From: Pseudomonas sp. ACN8
Lineage (GTDB): Bacteria > Pseudomonadota > Gammaproteobacteria > Pseudomonadales > Pseudomonadaceae
Length of the DNA: 64,000 bases
Direction of reading: 5' to 3'
Assembly: GCF_002303925.1 (NCBI RefSeq)
Contig: NZ_MRCS01000010.1
Span: forward strand, 62,001-126,000
Part shown: positions 1 through 9,162 of the stretch, in pieces
Layout of the letters: each line of letters opens with the position of its first letter
Numbering within the stretch: position 1 is the stretch's first letter
Position numbers and translations under genes: made by a program
The notes under the pieces: generated by a model
What the model saw: only the letters and a program-made list of their open reading frames with translations
Database searches by the model: none
Told to the model about the DNA's origin: nothing

Positions 1-264
1 GGTTGTTCGGTAGGCAACCGGGTATTGATCGGCATGGGCAGCATCGTCATGGACGGCGCGGTGGTCGACGATGATGTGATCATCGGTGCCGGCAGCCTGG
101 TGCCGCCGGGCAAGCATCTGCAAAGCGGCTTCCTGTATGTGGGCAGCCCGGTGAAGCAGATCCGCCCGCTGACTGACAAAGAGCGCGCCTTTTTCACCTA
201 CAGCGCGGCGAACTACGTGAAGCTCAAGGACCTGCATCTGGCCGAAGGCTACGACCAGCTTTGA
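1..264 (+). CDS. Gamma carbonic anhydrase family protein (3' part)
   Basis: The reading frame is open from the first base, so the N-terminus lies outside the window; 87 residues remain. The visible part reads as left-handed beta-helix hexapeptide repeats (GCSVGNRVLIGMGSIVMDGAVV followed by a GAGSLVPPGK turn), the pattern of gamma-class carbonic anhydrase-like / YrdA proteins of the LbH superfamily. The C-terminal helix (from about PLTDKERAFF to the end) packs on the helix in this family. The metal-binding histidines lie mostly in the missing part, so catalytic competence cannot be judged. The gene is followed after 26 bp by a HAD phosphatase on the same strand. Confidence 0.85.
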   Translation, partial: GCSVGNRVLIGMGSIVMDGAVVDDDVIIGAGSLVPPGKHLQSGFLYVGSPVKQIRPLTDKERAFFTYSAANYVKLKDLHLAEGYDQL

Positions 265-290
265 CCCGGCCCCCTTATTCAGGATTCGAC

Positions 291-941
291 ATGCATTACC
301 AAACCGTTTTGTTCGACCTCGATGGCACCCTGACCGACCCGCGCGAGGGCATCACCCGTTCGATCCAGTTCGCCTTGGGCAAACTGGGTATCGATGAACC
401 GGACCTGACCAAGCTCGAACACTTCATCGGCCCACCGCTGCTGCAGGCGTTCATGCAGTTCTATGGCTTCGATGAAGCCAGGGCCTGGGAGGCGGTGAAC
501 TTCTACCGCGAGCGCTTCAAGGTCACCGGCCTCTACGAAAACCGTGTGTTCGATGGCGTCACGCCGCTGCTGGAAACACTGAGCGAACAAGGTCGGCAGC
601 TGTACATCGCCACTTCGAAACCGTGGGTGTTCGCCCGGGAAATCGCCCGGCATTTCGACTTTGCCAAACACTTCAAAGTGATTTACGGCAGCGAACTGGA
701 TGGAACCCGAACCAACAAGGTCGAGCTGATCGCTCACCTGATTGCGGAAGAAAACCTGGACCCGGCCAACATCTTGATGATCGGCGACCGCAAGCACGAC
801 CTGATCGGCGCGCGTAGCAATGGCCTGGACGCGGCGGCAGTGGGTTACGGGTTCGGCAGCCATGAAGAGTTGAGTGCCGAAGCGCCGGCGTATCATTTTG
901 AAACGCTGGCTGAGCTGCATCAGGCGTTTTTGCAGAGCTGA
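291..941 (+). CDS. HAD-superfamily phosphatase (phosphoglycolate phosphatase-like)
   Basis: A 216-residue haloacid-dehalogenase hydrolase. Motif I is FDLDGTLTD with the nucleophile and acid/base aspartates at residues 9 and 11. Motif II is the TSKP stretch, and motif IV is IGDRKHD near residue 165. The helical cap between motifs I and II fits the Gph/PGP-like C1 cap class. The frame opens further upstream at a TTG overlapping the previous stop, but the ATG at 291, preceded by AGGA, starts right at the conserved N-terminus and is chosen. The specific substrate cannot be read from sequence; phosphoglycolate or a nucleoside monophosphate is typical. A REPIN follows. Confidence 0.85.
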   Translation: MHYQTVLFDLDGTLTDPREGITRSIQFALGKLGIDEPDLTKLEHFIGPPLLQAFMQFYGFDEARAWEAVNFYRERFKVTGLYENRVFDGVTPLLETLSEQGRQLYIATSKPWVFAREIARHFDFAKHFKVIYGSELDGTRTNKVELIAHLIAEENLDPANILMIGDRKHDLIGARSNGLDAAAVGYGFGSHEELSAEAPAYHFETLAELHQAFLQS

Positions 942-953
942 TACAGCTTTACC

Positions 954-1046
954 CCTGTGGGAGCGAGCCTGCTCGCGAAGGCGGCTGCACATTCAAAATC
1001 AATGTGTCTGACATACCGCTATCGCGAGCAGGCTCGCTCCCACAGG
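954..1046. repeat. REPIN (two inverted REP sequences)
   Basis: CCTGTGGGAGCGAGCCTGCT at 954 and its reverse complement ending at 1046 form two inverted REP copies, each with its own small palindrome (GAGCCTGCTC). About 43 bp of unrelated spacer separates them. It lies between convergent genes and could also act as a transcript end. This is the P. fluorescens-type REP that recurs through the window. Confidence 0.9.
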
Positions 1047-1062
1047 TGGACTGCGTAAGTAT

Positions 1063-1686
1063 TCAAGGTCTCGGTGGCGGCGCCAATTTCTGCCCTTGCT
1101 CAACCGCCCAGTTCACCACCTGCGTGGTCAACTGATCGTTCGCCTGACCGAACCCGACCACCACCGCCGGAACCTGCACATCGCTCAAAGGCTGGCGCAC
1201 TTCAAAACGGCGGCTGGCAAGGATGCGCTGGTCATAACTGCGCACCAGCAATGCATCCAGACGCACGACCGCGCTGGCGTTCTTACCCTGATATTCAGTC
1301 TGGAACGCCAGCAGGCTGCCACCCAATTCAAGATCGGTCTGGAAAATGCTGTCATCGGTGCTCAGCAACGGCACCCGTCCGTCATGCTGGAAACCTTCCA
1401 GCAGGCGATTGCGCATTAGCACCGGCGCCGGGTCGCTCCAGCGTGAACCCTTGTAGTGGCTGATCACATCGCCCTGGGGAATCACTGCGATGTTCGGACT
1501 GTTCAACGCTTCGCTGGACTGGAATGTGCTCAGGCGCAGCGACCAGCGCTGTGGCGTGCCATGGTTGGCCGATGCGCTCTGGGCCGACGGCAATCGATAG
1601 ACCTCGAAGGGCTCGGGCTTGGGCAGGATCGAGCACGAACTGATCAGCGTGAAGCCAGCGAGGAGGGCAATCCGAATCAGCTTCAT
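1063..1686 (-). CDS. ABC-type transport auxiliary lipoprotein (PqiC/MlaX-like)
   Basis: A 207-residue protein with a lipoprotein signal: MKLIRIALLAGFTLISSC with the lipidated cysteine at residue 18. The remainder matches the ABC-transport auxiliary lipoprotein family (DUF330/PqiC type), with the family-typical YRLP near the mature N-terminus. It is the last gene of the minus-strand operon permease - ATPase - MCE protein - lipoprotein and overlaps the MCE gene by 4 bp. In such operons the lipoprotein is thought to sit at the outer membrane and receive the lipid-carrying MCE assembly. The family assignment comes from operon context plus the lipobox. Confidence 0.82.
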   Translation of the reverse strand: MKLIRIALLAGFTLISSCSILPKPEPFEVYRLPSAQSASANHGTPQRWSLRLSTFQSSEALNSPNIAVIPQGDVISHYKGSRWSDPAPVLMRNRLLEGFQHDGRVPLLSTDDSIFQTDLELGGSLLAFQTEYQGKNASAVVRLDALLVRSYDQRILASRRFEVRQPLSDVQVPAVVVGFGQANDQLTTQVVNWAVEQGQKLAPPPRP

Positions 1687-2621
1687 GGCGTGAACTCCTT
1701 CGTCTTGTCACTGCCCAGCAGGTAACCACTGGGGTTGGCTTCCAGGCGTGTGGTAATGGTACGCAACGAACTCAAGGTTTCGCGCATCTCGTGCACGGCC
1801 GGGCCCAGGCCATTGAGGCCTTGCATGCCGCTGTTGAGCGAGTCCTGATTGGCGGTGATCAGTTTGTTGAGGGTGGCACTGCTCTCCTGCAGCGACTTCA
1901 TCGCCTGCTCGGCGCTGCCCAGCGCTTCCTTGCCATGCTCGTTGAGCAGCCCGTTGGCATTGCTCATCAGCGCCGTGGTCTGCTCCAGCATGGTGTTGGC
2001 CTGCTTGCCCACCGAGGCCAGTTGCTGCATGGCCTGGCGGATATCGCCGCGCTGCTCGGCAATGGTCCCGGTGGTTTGTTCCAGATGCTCCAGGGTATTG
2101 CTGATGCGCTCGATGTTTTCCGTGGAGAACATCAGGTTGGCGTTATGCATCAGCGTGGTCACCCCGGCCATCAGGTCTTCGCTGTCATTGAGCAGTCGGG
2201 CAATGGGCGAGGGCGAGGCGACTATGGTCGGCAGGTTGCCGTCCTTGCCCTTGAGCGTCGGGCTCTGTGGTGTGCCGCCACTGAGCTGGATGATCGAAGT
2301 CCCGGTGACCCCGGTCAGGGCCAACTTGGCATTGGTGTCTTCCTTGACCGGCGTATCGCCGGCCAGGCGAATTCGCGCCAGCACCCGGCGCGGGTCTTTC
2401 GGGTCCAGGCGCAGCGAGATCACGTCGCCGACCTTGATCCCGCTGTACTGCACCGAACTGCCCTTGGACAATCCGCTGACCGCCTCGTTGAACACGACCT
2501 CGTAGTCCTTGAACTCGGTGTCGACACTGGACTTGGCCAGCCACAGGCCGAACAGCAGCGCGGCCGTCACCACAATCACGGTGAACAGGCCGATCAATAC
2601 ATGATGGGCTCGGGTTTCCAT
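1683..2621 (-). CDS. MCE-family (MlaD-like) periplasmic lipid-binding protein
   Basis: A 312-residue protein with one N-terminal membrane helix (about residues 8-28, HVLIGLFTVIVVTAALLFGL) and an MCE domain (about 37-115, with VQYSGIKVGDVISLRLDP and the later GVTGTSIIQL). A long helical tail follows, rich in Ala/Gln/Asn heptads (about 135-290). MCE proteins form hexameric rings that carry phospholipids between the inner and outer membranes. The long helical extension resembles tube- or tail-forming MCE proteins rather than the short canonical MlaD. It lies one base downstream of the ATPase gene and overlaps the lipoprotein gene, so the genes are probably translationally coupled. Confidence 0.88.
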   Translation of the reverse strand: METRAHHVLIGLFTVIVVTAALLFGLWLAKSSVDTEFKDYEVVFNEAVSGLSKGSSVQYSGIKVGDVISLRLDPKDPRRVLARIRLAGDTPVKEDTNAKLALTGVTGTSIIQLSGGTPQSPTLKGKDGNLPTIVASPSPIARLLNDSEDLMAGVTTLMHNANLMFSTENIERISNTLEHLEQTTGTIAEQRGDIRQAMQQLASVGKQANTMLEQTTALMSNANGLLNEHGKEALGSAEQAMKSLQESSATLNKLITANQDSLNSGMQGLNGLGPAVHEMRETLSSLRTITTRLEANPSGYLLGSDKTKEFTP

Positions 2622-2622
2622 G

Positions 2623-3429
2623 TCAGACCTCTTTGAGCTGTTGGGCGGCTGTCAATGCCGCGCGGCCGCGAGGGCCATGGAAGTATTCGTGAATCCACGC
2701 ATCGTTGGTTTCCGATACCTTGTCGATGGCGTCCGCCACCAGCACCTTTTTCTGCGCCAGCACCGCCACCCGGTCGGTGATGGTGTAGAGCGTGTCGAGG
2801 TCGTGGGTCACCAGAAAGACACTCAGGCCCAGGGCATCGCGCAGGGTCAGGATCAATTGGTCGAACGCGGCGGCACCAATCGGGTCGAGACCCGCGGTGG
2901 GCTCGTCGAGAAACAGGATGTCCGGGTCCAGCGCCAACGCCCTGGCCAGCGCGGCGCGCTTGATCATGCCGCCGGACAGCGACGCGGGGTACTTCTGCGC
3001 AGCCGACAGCGGCAACCCGGCCAGGGCCATTTTCACCGCTGCCAGGTGCTCGGCGTCGTTGCGGCTCAAGCCGGCGTGTTCGATCAGCGGCAGGGCAACG
3101 TTCTCGGTCACGGTCAGTGAAGAGAACAACGCGCCTTTCTGGAACAGCACGCCGAATCGCCGCTCCACCAGCGAACGCTCATGTTCGGACAAGGTCGGCA
3201 GGTTTTTCCCGAAGACTTTCACTACGCCTTCGCTGGGCTGGCGCAACCCGACAATGCTGCGCAGCAGCACCGATTTGCCGCTGCCGGAGCCGCCGACCAC
3301 GGCGAGGATCTCGCCCTTGTACAAGTCCAGATCAAGGTTTTCGTGCACGCTCTGGCTTCCAAAACGGTTGCACAGCCCACGGACTTCAATCACCGCCTCG
3401 CAGGGCGCTCGAGGGATACGACTCACCAC
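2623..3429 (-). CDS. ABC transporter ATP-binding protein (MlaF-like)
   Basis: A 268-residue ATPase. The Walker A is GGSGSGKS at residues 46-53. The signature LSGGM and the Walker B LDEPTAGLDP follow, then the H-loop VTHDLD. The early LCNRFGSQSVHENLDLDLY stretch and the ERRFGVLFQKGALFSSLTV region are typical of the MlaF/Mkl/Ttg2A subfamily partnered with MCE proteins. It overlaps the upstream permease gene by 7 bp and is separated from the MCE gene by one base. It should energise lipid transfer at the inner membrane. Confidence 0.9.
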   Translation of the reverse strand: MVSRIPRAPCEAVIEVRGLCNRFGSQSVHENLDLDLYKGEILAVVGGSGSGKSVLLRSIVGLRQPSEGVVKVFGKNLPTLSEHERSLVERRFGVLFQKGALFSSLTVTENVALPLIEHAGLSRNDAEHLAAVKMALAGLPLSAAQKYPASLSGGMIKRAALARALALDPDILFLDEPTAGLDPIGAAAFDQLILTLRDALGLSVFLVTHDLDTLYTITDRVAVLAQKKVLVADAIDKVSETNDAWIHEYFHGPRGRAALTAAQQLKEV

Positions 3430-4571
3430 CCCATCTCCATGAAAAACATCGCGGCGATCGCATCCATCACGATCACCACGAAAATTGACTGCACCACACT
3501 CGACGTGGTGTGTGCGCCCACAGACTCAGCGCTGCCACTGACCTTGAAGCCTTCCAGGCAACCGATGGCGGCGATGAGGAAGGCGAACACCGGCGCTTTG
3601 ACGATACCCACCAGAAAGTGCTGAACGCCGATGTCCGATTGCAACAGCGACAGGAACATCGCCGGCGAGATATCCAGCGCCACCGCGCAGACCACGGCAC
3701 CACCGATAATCCCCGACAGCATCGCCAGGAAGGTCAGCATCGGCAGGGAGATCAGCAACGCCAGGACCCGCGGCACCACCAGCAACTCCACAGGGTCGAG
3801 GCCCAGGGTGCGGATGGCGTCGATCTCCTCGTTGGCCTTCATCGAACCGATTTGCGCCGTGAACGCACTGGCGGTGCGTCCGGCCATCAGGATCGCGGTC
3901 AGCAACACACCGAACTCGCGCAGGAAGGCAAACCCCACCAGGTCCACGGTGAAGACGGTGGCGCCAAACGTGGCCAACACCGTCGACCCGAGAAACGCCA
4001 CCACGGCGCCCACCAGAAAAGTCAGTAACGCAACGATGGGGGCGGCGTCGAGACCGGTCTGTTCGATATGGGCGATCATCGGCGTGACGCGCCAGCACTT
4101 GGGACGGAACAGGCCGCGGACGATGGTTTCGATGATCAGGCCGACGAAACCCAGCAGTTGCAGGGTGTCCTGCCAGACGGTGTCCACCGCGCGGCCTATA
4201 CGGGTCAGCAACTGAATGGAAACGCTGACTTCCGGTTCCTTGATCGGTACGCAGAAGTCGGTCAACGAGCAGTAGACGGTTTGCAGCAACGCCCGATCGG
4301 CGGCGCAGAGTGTGCAATCAGGATGTTCGGCGGAACGACCGAGGCGCTCGGAGCCGAGCAGTTCGACCAACAGCGAAGCGCCGGCGGTGTCGAGGGCGCC
4401 GAGGCCATTGAGGTCGATGGGGGTGTTGGGGTCGTACTGGCCGTGGAGTTTTTCGCTCAACAGCTTGAGGTCCGCGTAATGGGCAAGCGTCCAGTCGCCC
4501 GTCACCCGCAACCGCGCAGGGGTAATCGACGTGTCCAATCGGGCGTTGCCGGCCATCGTGCTGCTGATCAT
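3423..4571 (-). CDS. MlaE-type ABC permease with N-terminal STAS-like domain
   Basis: A 382-residue protein. Residues 1 to about 100 form a STAS-like region (TPIDLNGLGALDTAGASLLVEL), and the rest is a MlaE/Ttg2B-type permease with about five or six membrane segments. The conserved MlaE core is visible in LREFGVLLTAILMAGRTASA and in the EIDAIRTLGLDPVELLVVPR stretch. In E. coli the STAS protein (MlaB) is a separate polypeptide; here it is fused to the permease, as seen in several MCE operons. It is the first gene of the operon; GGAG lies only three bases before the ATG, so a later start (e.g. Met6) is possible. Confidence 0.88.
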   Translation of the reverse strand: MISSTMAGNARLDTSITPARLRVTGDWTLAHYADLKLLSEKLHGQYDPNTPIDLNGLGALDTAGASLLVELLGSERLGRSAEHPDCTLCAADRALLQTVYCSLTDFCVPIKEPEVSVSIQLLTRIGRAVDTVWQDTLQLLGFVGLIIETIVRGLFRPKCWRVTPMIAHIEQTGLDAAPIVALLTFLVGAVVAFLGSTVLATFGATVFTVDLVGFAFLREFGVLLTAILMAGRTASAFTAQIGSMKANEEIDAIRTLGLDPVELLVVPRVLALLISLPMLTFLAMLSGIIGGAVVCAVALDISPAMFLSLLQSDIGVQHFLVGIVKAPVFAFLIAAIGCLEGFKVSGSAESVGAHTTSSVVQSIFVVIVMDAIAAMFFMEMGW

Positions 4572-4624
4572 AAGCTCCGTGCTTGTTCAGTGATTACGCA
4601 GCCTACGTAATAGCACGAACCGGA

Positions 4625-5653
4625 CTACTTTTCTTTGATCGCTGTGCTGTCCGTGACTTTGAAACGCAGCACGCCGATGACCTGGCCATCTTCGGTCAAC
4701 ACCCGAACCTGCCATTTGCCGGCCGGGTTGCCCGGGAAGTTCTGCTTGTGGGTCCAGGCCCGGTAACCTTCCTTGCGTCCGCCACGAATATCCAGGGGGA
4801 TGCGGTCGACCTCTTTACCGTTGAACTGCCAGACATGATAAATCCGTTCGCCCAGGCCACGTGGAGCGTTGATCGCGGTGTAGGCGTAGAGCCCGCCATT
4901 GCGAATCTGCTCGGCACTGACTTCGTCGAGGCTGGCGCCAGGCGTGCGGTCCTGCATTTGCGTGCTGATGGCCACGTCGGTCATCCATAGCGTCGCCGGT
5001 GGCACCCACGAACGCAGCGTCCAACCAACGGCGCCGATGCCCAGGGTGATACTCAATATCGCCAGCGCATTGCGCAGGGTACGAATCGGGAAGATCGACG
5101 CCAGGCTCGGGAACGACAACAGCACCGAGATACCCAGTGCCCATTTGAAACTTTGCGCGGTGGTCAGGTGCATGATCACCGGCAACGCGGTGAGCAGCGC
5201 GGCGAACAGGGTCAGGGTGTGCAGGGCCAGAAACGCCCAGCGCCGTGGAGCCAGCCACTTGTAGTAGAGCGGGTCGATGATCGAAATCAGCGCCGCGACG
5301 CCCAGCAGCCCGGTGAAAACCAGCTGGCCGCTGTTCCACGTCGTGGTGATGAAGAAGAACGGCAGGACAAAGAACAGGCTTTCCTGATGGATCATCTGCG
5401 TTGCGTAACGCAGCAAGGGTTCTGGTATTTCGCGCTTGAATATGCGCGCGAACAGCTTGGTCAGGCTGTTTTCCAGCATCAGCCAGATCCAGCTGATCAG
5501 CATGATGGTGGTGATCCAGCTCGCCAGGCCTTGCTGGCGGTCGACCAGAATGAAACTGCCCACCCCGGAGATGAAACCACAGAGCGCAATGACCCCAGGG
5601 TAGCGCTTCATCAATTCGAGGATGCGCTGTACGAAAAGGGTCAGGTTTTGCAT
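4625..5653 (-). CDS. DUF5924-type membrane protein with C-terminal DUF2914 domain
   Basis: A 342-residue protein with about six to eight hydrophobic helices in residues 15-215, followed by a soluble domain. The end domain, from GLGERIYHVWQFNGKEVDRI through GKWQVRVLTEDGQVIG, has the pattern of DUF2914. That domain is found at the end of several bacterial membrane proteins and is predicted to be extracytoplasmic. No enzymatic motif is visible and the function is unknown. It stands alone on the minus strand with short gaps to both neighbours, so it could be read from the M16 peptidase promoter or its own. Confidence 0.7.
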   Translation of the reverse strand: MQNLTLFVQRILELMKRYPGVIALCGFISGVGSFILVDRQQGLASWITTIMLISWIWLMLENSLTKLFARIFKREIPEPLLRYATQMIHQESLFFVLPFFFITTTWNSGQLVFTGLLGVAALISIIDPLYYKWLAPRRWAFLALHTLTLFAALLTALPVIMHLTTAQSFKWALGISVLLSFPSLASIFPIRTLRNALAILSITLGIGAVGWTLRSWVPPATLWMTDVAISTQMQDRTPGASLDEVSAEQIRNGGLYAYTAINAPRGLGERIYHVWQFNGKEVDRIPLDIRGGRKEGYRAWTHKQNFPGNPAGKWQVRVLTEDGQVIGVLRFKVTDSTAIKEK

Positions 5654-5790
5654 TCGGCGGTTTCACAGTCGTCGTAGGAAAAAAACCTCGACAGGGTACC
5701 GCTGGTGCGGCGCTGTGGCGAGGGTTCACGGTCAGTTACGCTCCCACAGGTAACCGGCAAGGCCTCTCAGGCCGTTGTCACATGGAATGG

Positions 5791-7167
5791 TTACTTCCTG
5801 CGATGCAAACGCCAGCCCACCAGCATCAACACGATCAAGCCCGCCCCACCGACCACCAACCACATCAACTGGTCATAACTGAACAACGCCCTCTCGATCC
5901 GCAAATACCCTGGTTGCAGGAGCAATTCACGCACGGCCTTGTTCGCTTCTTCCAGGGTCACCCCCTGCAGCTCACGGGCCGGGTTGGTGAAGCGGCCGTC
6001 CTCATAGTTGCCGATGGCGCTCCAGTAGTAGTCGGCCAACGCGCTGTTGCCTTGTACGGCCCAGGCCTGGCGGGCAATCGCTGCCTGCTTGAGGCGGTTG
6101 AAGGTGTCGGCATTGAGGCCGTCCTTGAGCAGTCCGGCCTTCAGGTCCTCGAGTACTTGTTCGGCATCGGCCACGTCGTCGCGTTCAAGGTCGGCATTGA
6201 GGCTCATGAAACCCACGCCGCCGAACACTTCGCGTTCCGCCCACGGGCCGTAGGACAAACCGTGAGCCAGGCGCAGCTGGCGATAGAGCGCCCAATCCAG
6301 GTAGTCCTTGAGCAAATCGAAGGTTTCATCGTGCCCATCCTCCAGTACCGGCTCCGGCACCAGCCAGTGCAACTTGGCGCCGTTGCCGACCAGCCCGTGG
6401 GTCAAGGTGCGCTCATGGGCGGCGCTGGCCTGGATTTGCGGCAGCGGCGGGTGCTCGCCAGGCGTAATCGCTTCCAGCGCACCATACGCCCGCTCCAGAT
6501 AGGCCGGCAGCAACTTGTCGAGGTCGCCGACCACGATCAGGGTCATGTTGTTCGGCGCATACCAGTCCTTGCGCACCTGCTCCAGTTGTTCACGGGTCAG
6601 GTCATCGACTTGCGCACGCTCCGGGCATTTGAGGCCCAATTCCACGGCCAGTTGTTTGCTGGCCGTGTGGCCCAGGTCCTGACGATCGAGCCAGCGCTGC
6701 AGGTGCGAGTAGTGGCCGCCGTCTTCACGTTCGACCACTTGCTTGGCCGCGTTGATAGCGCTGTCGTCGAAGCGGGTCTGGGTCAGCAACGCCAGCAGCA
6801 GGTCAAGCACCTTGCGCTGGTTTTTCGCCGGGGCTTCGATGACGAAGGTCGTATCGGCATTGCTGGTGAACGCGTTCCACTCGCCGCCAAGAGCCTGCAT
6901 GCTTTCTTCCAGTCCGCCTTCGCCGCTGGCGTCGATACCGCTGAACAACAGGTGTTCCAGCAGATGCGGCAGCTCCTTTTCCTGGCACTTGAAATCGTCC
7001 AGGCCAACGCCGACCACCAGCCGGATCGCCACATGCCCGCGGTCAGTGCCGGGTTTGAGCAGCAACTGCAAACCGTTGCGCAGGGTATAGCCCTCGACCT
7101 GGAAACGATCCAGGGCGAATGACGGGAATGAACCAAGCAAAAGGCAGGCGAACAACAAACAACGCAT
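5791..7167 (-). CDS. M16-family zinc metallopeptidase, membrane-anchored
   Basis: A 458-residue protein with a signal peptide (residues 1 to about 18, ending SFA) and the inverted zinc-binding motif H68-LL-E71-H72 in ELPHLLEHLLF; a third ligand glutamate is expected about 75 residues later. A second M16-like half follows, containing the family-typical NMTLIVVGDLD. The C-terminus carries one membrane helix (LMWLVVGGAGLIVLMLVGW) and a basic tail, so the peptidase is probably anchored in the inner membrane facing the periplasm. This membrane tail is less usual for M16 proteins. Substrate unknown. Confidence 0.87.
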   Translation of the reverse strand: MRCLLFACLLLGSFPSFALDRFQVEGYTLRNGLQLLLKPGTDRGHVAIRLVVGVGLDDFKCQEKELPHLLEHLLFSGIDASGEGGLEESMQALGGEWNAFTSNADTTFVIEAPAKNQRKVLDLLLALLTQTRFDDSAINAAKQVVEREDGGHYSHLQRWLDRQDLGHTASKQLAVELGLKCPERAQVDDLTREQLEQVRKDWYAPNNMTLIVVGDLDKLLPAYLERAYGALEAITPGEHPPLPQIQASAAHERTLTHGLVGNGAKLHWLVPEPVLEDGHDETFDLLKDYLDWALYRQLRLAHGLSYGPWAEREVFGGVGFMSLNADLERDDVADAEQVLEDLKAGLLKDGLNADTFNRLKQAAIARQAWAVQGNSALADYYWSAIGNYEDGRFTNPARELQGVTLEEANKAVRELLLQPGYLRIERALFSYDQLMWLVVGGAGLIVLMLVGWRLHRRK

Positions 7168-7222
7168 AACAAGCTTCCGTACGGCTAGCTAAGTTCAACA
7201 GACTTCAGGTAACCGTGGACGT

Positions 7223-8881
7223 TCAGGGTGAATGTGTGATGTCGCTCAAATCGTCGACCACCAGCGCACCGGTGTCCGATGTTTCCAGCACCACGTAGGC
7301 ACTGCTGCAAAACAGCGAATTGAGACGCTTCATGTCGGCGATCAGCTCCAGGTGTAACGAACTGGTTTCGATACTTTGCACGATTTTACGTTGCAGGCGG
7401 CTGACATGAGCGTGAGCCAGACGCCGTTCCTGTGCGCGGAAACGACGTTTTTCACGCACCAGCTGGCGGGCACTCTCCGGGTCGCCACTGAGAAACACCG
7501 ACATCCCGAGCCGCAGGTTGGAAATCAACTGAGTTTGCAGCCCGGTCAACTCGTCCAGCCCGACTTCGGAAAAAGACCGGCGCTGCGAAGTTTTCTGCTG
7601 CTGGACCTTGCGCAGCATGCGTTCGATCAAGTCGCTGGCCAGTTTCAGGTTGATCGCCAGCTCGATGATTTCCGCCCAGCGCCGGCTGTCCTGATCGCTG
7701 AGATCTTCCCGGGGCATTTGCGCCAGATACAACTTGATCGCGCTGTAGAGCGCTTCGACATCGTCGGTCAGGCGACGGATTTCCTGAGTGACGGCAGTCT
7801 GCTTGCCGCGCAATACGTCGACCATCGCTTCGAGCATGTTGTCGATCAGGTCGCCCATGCGCAGGGTTTCCCGGGCCGCGTTGGCCAGCGCCAGACCGGG
7901 GGTGACCAATGCCGTGGGGTCAAGGTGCCGGGGTTTGGCCGTACCGTTGGCCAGCGGACGCTCCGGCAGCACCCAGGCACAAAACCTGGCCATCGGCCCG
8001 ACGCTGGGCAGCAGGATCAGGCAACGCGCGGTGTTGTAGAGCAGGTGAAAGCCAATGACCATTTCCTGAGGGCTGAAATCCAGGCTATCGAGCCAGCGCA
8101 CCAGCGGATCGAGCACCGGAATGATCAACAAAAGACCAATCAGTTTGTACAGCAGACTCCCCAGCGCCACTTGGCGCCCGGCGGCGTTCTGCATGCTGGT
8201 GCTAAGGAAGGCGAGAATGCCGCTGCCGATATTGGCGCCGATCACCAGCCCGATGGCCACCGGCAGGCTGATCACATTGGCGCCCGCCAGGGTCGCGGTG
8301 AGCAACACAGCGGCCAGGCTGGAATAGGACACCATCGCGAACAGCGCGCCGACCAGGGCGTCGAGCAGGAGGTCGCCGGTGAGCGAGGCGAAAATCACCT
8401 TCACCCCTTTGGCATGGGTAATCGGGTGCGCGGCTTCGACAATCAGTTGCAGCGCCAGAATGATCAACCCCAAACCAATGGCGACACGGCCCATCTGTCC
8501 GAGTCGGGTCTGCTTGCGCGACAGAAAGAAAATCACCCCGGCAAAAATCAGCAGGGGCGACAACCACGACAGATCGAACGTCAGCACTCGTGCCATCAGG
8601 GCCGTACCGACATCGGCGCCGAGCATGGTGACCAACGCCGGCGTTAGCGCCATCAGGCCCTGGCCGACAAAGGAAGTGACCAGCATGGCGGTGGCGTTGC
8701 TGCTCTGGACCATCGCCGTCACGGCGATCCCGGAGAGGAAAGCCAGCCAGCGGTTGGTCATGTTGTGGCTGATGACATGGCGCAAGTTGGTGCCGTAGAC
8801 CCGCAGGATGCCGGTTCTGACGATGTGCGTGCCCCAGATCAGCAGGGCCACGGCAGAAAGCAAATTGAGCAGGGTGAGCAT
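7223..8881 (-). CDS. Na/Pi cotransporter family protein
   Basis: A 552-residue protein. The N-terminal half (residues 1 to about 310) holds two inverted NptA/Na-Pi cotransporter repeats, each with the QSSNAT-like / SYSS motif (VQSSNATAMLVTSF near residue 70 and MVSYSSLAAVLLTA later). The C-terminal part (about 330-540) is a PhoU-like helical bundle. The frame opens 36 codons further upstream, but the ATG at 8881 has a strong AGGGGG ribosome site and begins at the conserved LTLLNLLSAVALLIWG. It probably exports or imports phosphate under control of its own PhoU-like domain. Confidence 0.86.
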   Translation of the reverse strand: MLTLLNLLSAVALLIWGTHIVRTGILRVYGTNLRHVISHNMTNRWLAFLSGIAVTAMVQSSNATAMLVTSFVGQGLMALTPALVTMLGADVGTALMARVLTFDLSWLSPLLIFAGVIFFLSRKQTRLGQMGRVAIGLGLIILALQLIVEAAHPITHAKGVKVIFASLTGDLLLDALVGALFAMVSYSSLAAVLLTATLAGANVISLPVAIGLVIGANIGSGILAFLSTSMQNAAGRQVALGSLLYKLIGLLLIIPVLDPLVRWLDSLDFSPQEMVIGFHLLYNTARCLILLPSVGPMARFCAWVLPERPLANGTAKPRHLDPTALVTPGLALANAARETLRMGDLIDNMLEAMVDVLRGKQTAVTQEIRRLTDDVEALYSAIKLYLAQMPREDLSDQDSRRWAEIIELAINLKLASDLIERMLRKVQQQKTSQRRSFSEVGLDELTGLQTQLISNLRLGMSVFLSGDPESARQLVREKRRFRAQERRLAHAHVSRLQRKIVQSIETSSLHLELIADMKRLNSLFCSSAYVVLETSDTGALVVDDLSDITHSP

Positions 8882-9047
8882 AATGACCCCCTGTGGTGTA
8901 GCGCCCCAATGGAGCAAGTTGACGGTACCGCGCGACGTTCTACGTTCTGTACTTAAGCTGTAGTTGGCTAACGGTCTACGCGCCAGCATCGCATAGCCAA
9001 AGAAGGGATTGAAACAAAACTGTCATAAGTGGACACCACAAAACAAT

Positions 9048-9138
9048 GTGGGAGCGAGCCTGCTCGCGAAAGCGGTGTATCAGGCAACATTGAAGTCGAC
9101 TGACACTCCGTCTTCGCGAGCAGGCTCGCTCCCACAGG
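9048..9138. repeat. REPIN (two inverted REP sequences)
   Basis: TGTGGGAGCGAGCCTGCTCG at 9048 and the reverse complement ending at 9138 (CTCGCTCCCACAGG) flank a spacer of about 40 bp. It lies between the divergent Na/Pi gene start and the end of the terC-like gene. Same class as the element at 954. Confidence 0.88.
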
Positions 9139-9162
9139 TTTCGCGTATTCAGCGTTTTCGGG

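Noticed and set aside
261..290. TTG start overlapping the previous stop for the HAD gene
   Set aside because: ATG at 291 has AGGA upstream and begins the conserved motif region.
5738..5752. CGCTCCCACAGG as a REP copy
   Set aside because: Only one short arm is present with no palindrome or inverted partner; too little to call.
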